NCBI GenBank assembly: GCA_050331395.1
Contig: JBHJGX010000082.1
Location: forward strand, 1-7,219
Length of the DNA: 7,219 bases
Direction: 5' to 3'
From: Thermohalobaculum sp050331395
GTDB taxonomy: Bacteria > Pseudomonadota > Alphaproteobacteria > Rhodobacterales > Rhodobacteraceae
Of the stretch, positions 1-5,927 are shown piece by piece. Numbering within the stretch: position 1 is the first letter of the stretch; every line of letters begins with the position of its first letter. Under the pieces are notes generated by a model. The model was given only the letters and a program-made list of their open reading frames with translations. It was not told the DNA's origin and made no database searches. A program made the translations under genes and the position numbers.

Positions 1-235
1 CGCCCGCGGCGCACGGCAGGCTTCGGGCGCTCCGGGGCCGGGCAAACCCGGCGATTTGTCAAATGGTCGGCGGAGGGGCGCCTTGCGATGCGGGCCACGG
101 GCGCAGCAGGTGGCCATTGGGGCGGTGCGGCCATCGGCGCGTCGCAGACGCGCAGCGGAGAGCGACCGCTCTCCGGGCGCGGGGCCGCATGGCCCGCGCA
201 TGGCCGCTCGGATCGACAGGCGGGATCAGTCGCGG
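1..235. other. Non-coding stretch downstream of the murA operon
   Basis: No reading frame here looks like a gene: the open frames are arginine- and alanine-rich shadow translations typical of GC-rich DNA. The stretch lies after the stop codon of the propeller-like gene. It contains a perfect 8-bp hairpin (156-175), a small CCGGG/CCCGG hairpin (38-51) and an 11-bp palindrome reading ATTTGTCAAAT (54-64). None is followed by a convincing T-run. The neighbouring gene to the left is outside the window, so I cannot say whether this is a terminator region or part of another promoter. Confidence 0.5.
156..175 (-). terminator. Possible terminator hairpin after the murA operon
   Basis: CGGAGAGC at 156-163 pairs perfectly with GCTCTCCG at 168-175 around the four-base loop GACC. 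The hairpin lies about 60 bases after the stop codon of the last gene of the operon, where a terminator is expected. No U-tract follows on the minus strand, so it is not a canonical intrinsic terminator; it may act as a 3' end-protecting stem or with Rho. The placement is seen in the sequence; the function is inferred. Confidence 0.3.
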
Positions 236-1549
236 TCACTCCCCGGGCAGGTCGACGCGCAGCACCGCCAGATCGCCGTCGCCGTCGCCTTCGCGCCACG
301 CCGCCAGATAGAGCCGGCCGGCCGCGTCCTTTGCCCCATAGCCGCCGAGAGCGACATTGCGGCCCTCAAGCACCGCATCGAGCGGCAAAATCCGTTGGCA
401 GCGCCGGCGGGAGAGGCTGATCGCCCAAAGCGCCGCGTCAGGCCCGGCAGTGACCACGAAGAGATGACGCTCGTCGGCCGACAGGGTCAGGTTCATCGCC
501 CGCCATTCGGCGCGGGCGGGGCCCCGACCGCAGCGCCGGCGGAAGGCCGGCAGCAGCTTCTCGCGCCGGGTGTCGAGGCCCCAGATCTCGCTCGTCGTGC
601 CGAGGAGCCCGTAGACGATCCGCCCGTCGCGGCGCGGCGCGAGTGCGGTCAGGCCGCCGGGCGGCAGACCTCGGGCGAGGGGCTCGGCGGTCGCGCCCCG
701 CAGGCGGCTGAGTGTGGAGCCCCCATCTTCGGGGCTCGTGAAGTAGAGATCGCCCTCGACATCCAGATGGGCGAGCGGATGGCCGGCGCGGAGTTCCGGC
801 AGGACCTGGAGCCGTCCCGCCTCGGGTTCGATCCGCAGGATCCGGCCCGAGGGATAGGCGAGCGCATAGAGCGTGTCGGGCACGGCGGCGTTGTAGGCGA
901 GCCCTGCGATGCCTTCGCCGGCGGCGACGATCCCGCTCCGGGGCCCCGGCCGGCCGGGATTGCGCAGGAGCGCACCGTCCCGGGTGAGGGCGTAGGGCAA
1001 CCGCGCGGTGACGTCCTCGAGCCGGTCGGCGCGCGGGGCGCGGGCGTAGAGATGGCCGCCCCGTCCGGCACCGGGGGCGGCGACGCCCGGGCCCGCGCCC
1101 CGCGTGTCGGCGAAGCTGCCAAGCCAGACGGTGCCGCCCGGCCCCGGATGCAGGAACGCGTTCACCTGGGTTTGCCGTTCGCCCTCGAGCCAGTTGCCCA
1201 CCCGGTTCGAGGCCGCACGGAGCGTGTCGAGGACGACGGGGCGGGCGGTCTCCGGGTCGATCGCCAGGAGCGCGGCGGTGTCGGTCGTCCCGTCGCGGGC
1301 GCTGACGGCAAGGAGGACCCGGCCGTCCGCGACGCCGACCGCCTGCCAGACCGCGGGCCGGCCGAACCCGCGGAGGAGCGGGGTGCCCGCGGGCGTGCCG
1401 TCATCGGTCAGATGGATGAGCCGGGCCTCGGCCGCAGCCGGGCTCGCGAGGAGACCGCCCGCAAGGCCCGCTGCAAGGCCACCCACGAGCCCCGCCAGTA
1501 GCCCCCCGAGCGCCGCGACCGTCCCGCTAGCCCGCATCGCTGCCGCCAT
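236..1549 (-). CDS. Exported beta-propeller-like protein of unknown function
   Basis: 437 residues. I do not recognise a named family. Residues 1-40 look like a Sec signal peptide: Met and Arg at the start, a long Ala/Gly/Leu-rich hydrophobic core, then ASPAAA as a signal peptidase I site before EARL. The mature part is a series of short beta-rich repeats of the kind found in propellers, for example around 213-250 (LAYNAAVPDTLYALAYPSG), 258-285, 300-330 (GRIVYGLLGTTSEIWGLD) and 352-380 (NLTLSADERHLFVVTAG). The only two cysteines of the mature protein, Cys340 and Cys384, could form a disulphide in the periplasm. The ATG at 1549 overlaps the end of the DUF2948 gene by 23 bases; an in-frame ATG at 1537 would shorten the overlap to 11. 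Neither has a strong ribosome binding site, so translational coupling is likely. It probably acts in the periplasm or outside the cell; ligand and role are unknown. Confidence 0.78.
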   Translation of the reverse strand: MAAAMRASGTVAALGGLLAGLVGGLAAGLAGGLLASPAAAEARLIHLTDDGTPAGTPLLRGFGRPAVWQAVGVADGRVLLAVSARDGTTDTAALLAIDPETARPVVLDTLRAASNRVGNWLEGERQTQVNAFLHPGPGGTVWLGSFADTRGAGPGVAAPGAGRGGHLYARAPRADRLEDVTARLPYALTRDGALLRNPGRPGPRSGIVAAGEGIAGLAYNAAVPDTLYALAYPSGRILRIEPEAGRLQVLPELRAGHPLAHLDVEGDLYFTSPEDGGSTLSRLRGATAEPLARGLPPGGLTALAPRRDGRIVYGLLGTTSEIWGLDTRREKLLPAFRRRCGRGPARAEWRAMNLTLSADERHLFVVTAGPDAALWAISLSRRRCQRILPLDAVLEGRNVALGGYGAKDAAGRLYLAAWREGDGDGDLAVLRVDLPGE

Positions 1550-2054
1550 CGGGCCCGTGATCGGGGGCCCTCCGGGCTGCCGCCGCCCAAGGGCGTGTCA
1601 GATCGTCGAGGGACGCTTCGAGGCATTCCACCTCGGCAAGCACCTCGCCATCGCCGGCCAGCATGATCCGGACACGGCCCGTGGGGTCATCCGGGTCTTC
1701 GCCGCTTTCGAAGCCCACCGTCAGGATGGAGTAGACCGTCTCGGCGTCGCCCGGCGCGATGCCGCGGGCGCGCACCCGCGCCACCCGGTCGAGGGTGAGG
1801 GCCGCGCGCACCCGCTCGAAGGGCCGGCCGGCGCGTTCCGCAGCGGTGCGGTCCTCCCAGCGAAACCGGTTCACCAGCAGCACGAGCCGTTTGCGCGCGC
1901 GGGCATAGAGGATCTCGCCCGCCTGTCCGACCGCGTCCTGGAGAAGGGCCGAGATCACCGCCAGGTCTTCCGCCCCCTCGGCACGCAACCGCACGGGGCG
2001 GTCGCTCAGCGGCGCCTCCTCAAAGCGGGCATCCCCCGTCTGGTCCTCGGTCAT
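1527..2054 (-). CDS. DUF2948 family protein
   Basis: 175 residues, soluble, no signal peptide or membrane segment. The sequence matches what I recall of the DUF2948 family: an N-terminal block EDLAVISALLQDAVGQAGEI, then RKRLVLLVNRFRWED, an RVARVRARGI strand, and a C-terminal VEIRIMLAGDGEV-like strand (here VRIMLAGDGEV) followed by LAEVECLEASLDDLTRPWAA. The family is alphaproteobacterial, usually next to murA, and has no established biochemical function. The start at 2054 is supported by GGGAG at 2061-2065 with a 6-base spacer, the same arrangement as for murA. It begins 67 bases after the murA stop codon and is very probably co-transcribed with it. The Asp/Gly-rich last dozen residues overlap the start of the next gene and may be poorly conserved. 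Confidence 0.87.
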   Translation of the reverse strand: MTEDQTGDARFEEAPLSDRPVRLRAEGAEDLAVISALLQDAVGQAGEILYARARKRLVLLVNRFRWEDRTAAERAGRPFERVRAALTLDRVARVRARGIAPGDAETVYSILTVGFESGEDPDDPTGRVRIMLAGDGEVLAEVECLEASLDDLTRPWAAAARRAPDHGPDGGSDAG

Positions 2055-2060
2055 GCGCGT

Positions 2061-2065
2061 CTCCC
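2061..2065 (-). promoter_or_regulatory. Ribosome binding site of the DUF2948 gene
   Basis: Minus-strand GGGAG, followed by the six bases ACGCGC and then the ATG at 2054. It has the same core and spacing as the murA site, which supports this start over others. Confidence 0.65.
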
Positions 2066-2121
2066 GTTTCTGCCCGGCCGTTCCGTCATGCCCGTCGGCC
2101 TTGCCGGCCGGCCAGCGCGCG

Positions 2122-3393
2122 TCAGTCGCGAACCCGCTCGATCCGCGCCCCGCAGGCGGCGAGCTTCTCCTCGAGCCGTTCGTAGCCCCGATCGAGGTGA
2201 TACACGCGGCTGACCACCGTCTCGCCCTCGGCGGCGAGACCGGCGAGGATCAGGCTGACGGACGCGCGCAGATCGGTCGCCATCACGGGCGCGCCGCGCA
2301 ACCGCTCGACACCGCTGACCCGGGCGGTGCCGCCGGTCACGGCGATTTGCGCGCCCATCCGGCCGAGCTCGGGCACATGCATGAACCGGTTCTCGAAGAT
2401 CCGCTCCTCGATCACGCTTTCGCCGTCGGCGAGCGTCAGGAGCGCCATCATCTGGGCCTGGAGATCGGTGGGGAAGCCCGGGAAGGGTGCAGTCTCGATC
2501 GCGAGCGGACGGAGAGGGCGGCTGCCCGAGACCTCGATCCCGCCCACGGGCCCGTCGACATCCGCGATCGTAAGCCCGGCGCGTTCCAGATGCTCGATCA
2601 GCGCGCCGACGAGCTCGCGCCGCCCGCCGGTGAGGACGACCCGACCGCCGGCAATGCCGGGCGCGATCATGTAGGTGCCGAGTTCGACCCGGTCGGGCAG
2701 GACCGCGTGGGTGGCCCCGCCGAGCCGCGACACGCCCTCGATCGTGATCTCCGAGCTGCCGGCGCCGTCGATCCGTGCGCCCATCGCCTGGAGACAGCGG
2801 GCCAAATCCACGATCTCGGGCTCGCGGGCGGCGTTCTTGAGCACCGTGGTGCCGCGGGCGAGCGTCGCGGCCATCATAAGGTTTTCGGTCGCGCCGACCG
2901 AGACCAAGGGAAAGACGATCTCGGCGCCCCGGAGGCCGTGCGGCGCGGCGGCAAACACATACCCGTCGCGGAGCTCCATCTCCGCGCCCATGCGCTCGAG
3001 CCCCGCCAGGTGCAGATCGACCGGCCGCGCGCCGATGGCGCATCCGCCCGGCAGCGAGACCTGCGCCTGCCCGACGCGCGCCAAGAGCGGGCCGAGCACC
3101 AGGATCGACGCCCGCATCTTCCGCACGATGTCGTAATGGGCGAGATGCCCCGCGAGCGCATGGGCCGAGAGCGCGAGGACCCCGCCGCCTGCGAGCGGCG
3201 CGATCTCGCAGCCGAGGCTCTGGAGCAGGTCGGCCATGGTTCGGATATCGGCGAGCCGCGGGGCATTCGTCAGCGTGAGCGGTTCCTCGGTCAGAAGCGC
3301 CGCCGGCATCAGCGTGAGGCAGGCATTCTTGGCGCCCGAAATCGGGATCGTCCCGTCGAGCGGGCGGCCGCCCTCGATGCGGATCCTGTCCAT
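2122..3393 (-). CDS. murA: UDP-N-acetylglucosamine 1-carboxyvinyltransferase MurA
   Basis: 423 residues, a normal full length for MurA. The enzyme transfers enolpyruvate from phosphoenolpyruvate to the 3'-hydroxyl of UDP-GlcNAc in the cytoplasm, the first committed step of peptidoglycan synthesis. The conserved lysine and asparagine of the N-terminal SGAKNA motif are Lys22-Asn23. The mobile catalytic loop reads LPGGCAIGARPVDLHL with the catalytic cysteine at position 118 (Cys115 in Escherichia coli). Because it is Cys and not Asp, the target-site type is the fosfomycin-sensitive one. The two inside-out alpha/beta domains are intact, and the C-terminal block VYHLDRGYERLEEKLAACGA is present. 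The frame is open 135 codons further upstream, but MDRIRIEGG is the family's usual N-terminus and is preceded by GGGAG at 3400-3404, so I start here. It lies 34 bases after the small basic protein gene and 67 bases before the DUF2948 gene. Confidence 0.97.
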   Translation of the reverse strand: MDRIRIEGGRPLDGTIPISGAKNACLTLMPAALLTEEPLTLTNAPRLADIRTMADLLQSLGCEIAPLAGGGVLALSAHALAGHLAHYDIVRKMRASILVLGPLLARVGQAQVSLPGGCAIGARPVDLHLAGLERMGAEMELRDGYVFAAAPHGLRGAEIVFPLVSVGATENLMMAATLARGTTVLKNAAREPEIVDLARCLQAMGARIDGAGSSEITIEGVSRLGGATHAVLPDRVELGTYMIAPGIAGGRVVLTGGRRELVGALIEHLERAGLTIADVDGPVGGIEVSGSRPLRPLAIETAPFPGFPTDLQAQMMALLTLADGESVIEERIFENRFMHVPELGRMGAQIAVTGGTARVSGVERLRGAPVMATDLRASVSLILAGLAAEGETVVSRVYHLDRGYERLEEKLAACGARIERVRD

Positions 3394-3399
3394 CTGTCT

Positions 3400-3404
3400 C
3401 TCCC
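3400..3404 (-). promoter_or_regulatory. Ribosome binding site of murA
   Basis: Minus-strand GGGAG with the spacer AGACAG before the ATG at 3393. It decides the murA start against the longer open frame running upstream to 3798. Confidence 0.7.
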
Positions 3405-3427
3405 GATCGGGGCGCCTTCGATCCCCC

Positions 3428-3736
3428 TCACCTGTCGCCGGAACCGGGGTCGGGGTCAATGGCCGTGGGGTCCCCGCTGGACGGGTCCCCGCCGGACGGG
3501 TCCCCGCCGGACGGGTCTCGGGCGTCGGTCTCGCCAGGGTCGGCGGCGGGGGCAGCCCGTTGATCGGACACCGCCGCGTCGGGGAGCACGGTCGGATCGC
3601 CGCCTGCAAGGGGCCGGGAGCGTTGGCGGGCCCGCCCCTGAGCCTTGCGGCGATGAAGATTCGCCCGGAGCGCCGCGGCAAGCCGGTCCGCCCGCCCCGC
3701 GCCGGAAGACCCGTCCGATCCGCCCGACTGTCCCAT
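3428..3736 (-). CDS. Small basic protein with RRKAQ motif and GDPSG repeats
   Basis: 102 residues. After a Gly/Ser-rich start, residues 19-39 form a strongly basic predicted helix, LAAALRANLHRRKAQGRARQ. From memory, short LRANLxRRKAQxRAR-type proteins are common in Rhodobacteraceae, but I know no function. The second half is low in complexity: Ala/Asp/Pro-rich and ending in repeats of GDPSG. The gene lies directly upstream of murA with 34 bases between, and an in-frame TAG twelve bases upstream of the ATG fixes the N-terminal limit. No strong ribosome binding site is visible. No signal peptide or membrane segment. It may bind RNA or be largely disordered, but that is inference. A chance frame over the repeat is the alternative; the conserved-looking basic helix and operon position argue against it. 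Confidence 0.6.
   Translation of the reverse strand: MGQSGGSDGSSGAGRADRLAAALRANLHRRKAQGRARQRSRPLAGGDPTVLPDAAVSDQRAAPAADPGETDARDPSGGDPSGGDPSSGDPTAIDPDPGSGDR
3469..3513 (-). repeat. 15-bp tandem repeat, three copies
   Basis: Three consecutive 15-base units occupy 3469-3483, 3484-3498 and 3499-3513. The unit on the plus strand is GGTCCCCGCCGGACG; the first copy differs by one base (T for C) and the third is exact. A partial unit follows from 3514. The unit length keeps frame in the small basic protein, giving five-residue repeats of GDPSG type, so copy number could vary without a frameshift. Confidence 0.9.
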
Positions 3737-3780
3737 GTCATGGGTCTAGCCCGCCGCCCCGCCTCCGGTCCAGTTCGCCC

Positions 3781-3808
3781 TTGCATTCGCGGGCTCATTC
3801 GGTATCCC
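3781..3808 (+). promoter_or_regulatory. Possible promoter of tRNA-Thr
   Basis: TTGCAT at 3781-3786 as a -35 element, a 16-base spacer and TATCCC at 3803-3808 as a -10 element. Transcription would start about 10 bases before the mature tRNA. Both elements match consensus only partly, as is usual for alphaproteobacterial housekeeping promoters. The same 87-base gap should also contain the divergent promoter of the murA operon, which I could not pinpoint. Confidence 0.35.
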
Positions 3809-3823
3809 TCGCGGGGTTCCGGC

Positions 3824-3898
<75 letters not shown>

Positions 3899-4294
3899 TC
3901 AGAATTTGGTTCGGAATTTGAGCTGAAAATCCGGCGGATAACTTCACGCGCCGGAGGTGCCCAGATCGAAACGCTGGCCCATCGAAGGGCCGCCACCGCA
4001 GCGAGCCGAGTCACGCATTCCCACAGCGCTGCAGACGAATTGCATTATCGGCCAAGGGGCTGCAAGCCAGCGCGTGGCGAGCTTAACGCACGTGGCTTCC
4101 TTGCCCCTGTCCCAAATTATCCTCTGGGCCGGGATGCAAGACCCTCGTCCGCTCAAACCACCCGAGGCACGCGAAGACCCGGCAAGCCGGTCGCGGGGCT
4201 TACCCGTCCTTTCACCTGCAATCGCCAGCGAAACCGTCGTTACCGCAGCCGGCCGTCTCTAAAATTCTTGGACGACGCCCGCGGCAAGGCGTTT

Positions 4295-4309
4295 GTTCAT
4301 TTTTTGTTC
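4295..4309 (+). promoter_or_regulatory. LexA-type SOS box, GTTC-N7-GTTC
   Basis: GTTC at 4295-4298 and GTTC at 4306-4309 are separated by exactly seven bases (ATTTTTT), which is the direct-repeat operator known for LexA in alphaproteobacteria (GAAC-N7-GAAC on the other strand). It lies in the most A/T-rich patch of the window. On the plus strand it would sit just upstream of a -10-like TATCTT at 4315-4320. On the minus strand one half-site overlaps an ATGAAC that opens a 13-codon frame ending at 4259. No recognisable SOS gene lies on either side, so LexA regulation is inferred only from the motif. Confidence 0.5.
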
Positions 4310-4380
4310 CGATCTATCTTCCCAAACTGACGTGGGTGGGCCGGGGCAGAGAGGCCGAACCAAAAGGCAGAGCCAAAACA

Positions 4381-4400
4381 GGCGAGCGACTGCGCTCGTC
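4381..4400 (-). terminator. Possible terminator of the methyltransferase-glycosyltransferase operon
   Basis: GGCGAGCG (4381-4388) pairs with CGCTCGTC (4393-4400) around ACTG, eight pairs including one G-U. On the minus strand the hairpin is followed by TGTTTTGG, a short T-run. It lies about 220 bases after the glycosyltransferase stop codon, and no gene lies in between. The distance and the short T-run keep confidence low. Confidence 0.35.
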
Positions 4401-4469
4401 GCCGCCTCCCACCGGGCGCGCTCCGCAGGAACGGACCCGGCTGCGGGCCCCATCGCATGCGGCGCATCT

Positions 4470-4570
4470 GGGTACCCGCAAAAACCCCGGATCGGGCGCT
4501 CCTGCTCTCACTGCAATCAACGGCTTGGCGGCTCTGCTCCTGGGGCAATCCCGGGTTTTTGCGGGCGCCC
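4470..4570. mobile_element. MITE-like element, 101 bp
   Basis: The first 25 bases (4470-4494) and the reverse complement of the last 25 (4546-4570) agree at 21 positions, including a perfect 13-base core CCCGCAAAAACCC (4475-4487 and 4553-4565). The element is flanked on both sides by ATCT (4466-4469 and 4571-4574), as expected for a 4-bp target-site duplication. It is too short to encode a transposase and has no credible frame, so it would be non-autonomous. The alternative is a REP-like or structural inverted repeat with the flanking match by chance. It lies 47 bases after the glycosyltransferase stop codon. Confidence 0.5.
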
Positions 4571-4617
4571 ATCTGGACCCCCGCGGAGCCCATCCAAACC
4601 GGGGATGCGCCCCCCGT

Positions 4618-5922
4618 CTATCCGAGGCGATCCGCCAGGCAGCGTCGGGCGAGCCCCGGCGACGGCATCTCGCCGAGGACCCGCCGGCCCGCATCGGCGA
4701 GGAGGCCGTCCCGGGCATCCTGCGCATAGGCGGCAGCGACCCGGAGGAGCCCGTCCGCATAGCGCTCCGGGCGATGGCGCGCGTCGAGCCGGGCACGGCC
4801 CGCCTCCCCGACGGCGGCCCCCCTCCCCCGGTCCCGGTCGAGCCGGACGAGCACCTCCGCAAGCGCGGCCGCCTCGCCCTCGGCCGGTACCTTGAAAACC
4901 GTCTCGTCCGGCAGACCCGCATACCAGCCGAGATCGCTGACGACCGCCGCAGCGGCGGCGTTCCAGATCCGCAGCTGGCTCCCTGAGGCCTCGCCCATGC
5001 TTGGGTTGCGCAAGTTGAAGACCAAATGCGCGCGAGCGAGCGCGGCGTCGAGCTCGTCCTCTGAAACGAAACCGCGGACCACGACACGCTCGCCGAGGCC
5101 GAGCGCCCGGATCCGGGCCTCGACAAATGGTCTGTCCCAGAGCGTGCCGAAGATATCGAGCCGGGCATCCACCCGAGGCTCGACCGCAGCAATCGCATCG
5201 AGCACCGCTTCGAGCCGCCGGTTCTGGCCGATATAGCCGAATTGCACCAGGCGAAGCGGGCCCGAACTCGCCCGCGTCGCGCCCGGGTGGGGCCCCGGCT
5301 CGAACGGCAAATCGAGCCCGTAAACGGGAAGCCGGGCGCGCGCCGCAAGCGCAGCGACGCCGGCCCGCGTATGGGTCATCGCCGCGACGGCCGACCGGAA
5401 GGCGATCTCGAAGCCCGGCATCCGCGCCGCCGCCCTGTGCGGTCGGATCCCGTCGCCCACCACCTGCTCGGCGAGAACCCGCCCCTCGGACCCGTACCAA
5501 CGGCCCATCTCCTCGAGATAGACGGGCGCGTCGAAATGGCCGTGCTCGAGACAGCCACGGAGCAAATCCTGCAGCCCCAGATCGTGAAAGACCACGATGC
5601 CCGGCACCCGGCGCGCCAGATTGAGCGGTCCCGCGTGGTAAAGCCACGAATTCCCGATGTGAAAGACTGCGATTTCGGCGCCGCGCGCCATCGGCGCGAG
5701 CCCGTCGAGCGGCATCGGGAAATGCGCTCCCGCGTCATAACGGCGAACCGGCGCGAGACGCTCGATCGCCGGGTCCCAGCGCTCCGCATCTGTCCAGAGC
5801 ACAACTTCCGCCCGCGCCCGAAGCGCCGGCAACACCCGCAATGTATAGGCGGCGATATCGGTCTCGGCCGGCGGCAAGGGCGAGACCCAGTGGATCCGCG
5901 GCAGCGCCTGGTCCCCCGCCAT
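4618..5922 (-). CDS. GT4-type glycosyltransferase (GT-B fold)
   Basis: 434 residues. It should transfer a sugar from a nucleotide-sugar donor to a glycan or lipid-linked acceptor on the cytoplasmic face of the membrane; donor and acceptor cannot be told. The N-terminal Rossmann domain opens with IHWVSPLPPAETDIAAYT and includes VFHDLGLQDL near residue 111. The C-terminal domain begins near 225 with LVQFGYIGQNRRLEAVLDAI, continues with LDIFGTLWD and VVVRGFVSEDELDAALARAH, and carries the donor-binding block NLRNPSMGEASGS with Glu311, typical of GT4 enzymes. No membrane segment. The frame is open further upstream to 6204, but that part lies on top of the methyltransferase gene and is arginine-rich noise. 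The ATG at 5922 lies 5 bases after the methyltransferase stop codon with only a weak ribosome binding site, so translational coupling is likely. It is followed by the gene-free region. Confidence 0.9.
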   Translation of the reverse strand: MAGDQALPRIHWVSPLPPAETDIAAYTLRVLPALRARAEVVLWTDAERWDPAIERLAPVRRYDAGAHFPMPLDGLAPMARGAEIAVFHIGNSWLYHAGPLNLARRVPGIVVFHDLGLQDLLRGCLEHGHFDAPVYLEEMGRWYGSEGRVLAEQVVGDGIRPHRAAARMPGFEIAFRSAVAAMTHTRAGVAALAARARLPVYGLDLPFEPGPHPGATRASSGPLRLVQFGYIGQNRRLEAVLDAIAAVEPRVDARLDIFGTLWDRPFVEARIRALGLGERVVVRGFVSEDELDAALARAHLVFNLRNPSMGEASGSQLRIWNAAAAAVVSDLGWYAGLPDETVFKVPAEGEAAALAEVLVRLDRDRGRGAAVGEAGRARLDARHRPERYADGLLRVAAAYAQDARDGLLADAGRRVLGEMPSPGLARRCLADRLG

Positions 5923-5927
5923 GGGCT

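Larger units (their letters stand above)
3899..4617. other. Gene-free, partly low-GC intergenic region
   Basis: No frame here convinces me. The best candidates, a 70-residue minus frame at 3944-4156 and a 101-residue plus frame at 3957-4262, overlap on opposite strands. The former has clearly weaker G/C third-position bias than the real genes and matches no family I know. Base composition falls sharply near 4261-4320 (27 of 60 bases are G or C, against 50 of 60 at 4801-4860). The stretch contains short hairpins at 3931-3954 (CCGGCG/CGCCGG) and 3976-3991 (GGCCC/GGGCC), an SOS-box motif at 4295-4309, a terminator-like hairpin at 4381-4400 and a MITE-like element at 4470-4570. It could be a decayed insertion or house an unrecognised small RNA; I see no signature of RNase P RNA, SRP RNA or tmRNA. 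Confidence 0.6.

Noticed and set aside
56..1501. 481-codon open frame on the plus strand, opposite the propeller-like gene
   Set aside because: It is the antisense shadow of a GC-rich gene: arginine-, proline- and alanine-rich, with no recognisable motif, whereas the minus-strand frame has a signal peptide and regular beta-rich repeats.
2051..2089. 12-codon leader frame before the DUF2948 gene, its TGA overlapping the ATG start
   Set aside because: The ATGA overlap is suggestive of coupling, but there is no clear ribosome binding site for the small frame and the DUF2948 gene has a good one of its own.
2103..2112. 10-bp palindrome GCCGGCCGGC between murA and the DUF2948 gene
   Set aside because: Such G/C palindromes are expected by chance in this DNA, it cannot form a hairpin with a proper loop, and no T-run follows.
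3394..3798. 135-residue N-terminal extension of MurA
   Set aside because: The extension overlaps the small basic protein gene in another frame, is not found in the MurA family, and the ATG at 3393 has its own ribosome binding site.
3944..4262. Overlapping 70- and 101-residue frames next to the tRNA
   Set aside because: Opposite-strand frames with weak third-position G/C bias and no family resemblance that I can name; treated as non-coding.
4293..4986. Plus-strand frames downstream of the SOS box
   Set aside because: They run antisense into the end of the glycosyltransferase gene and show only shadow-type composition, so they do not supply a client gene for the SOS box.
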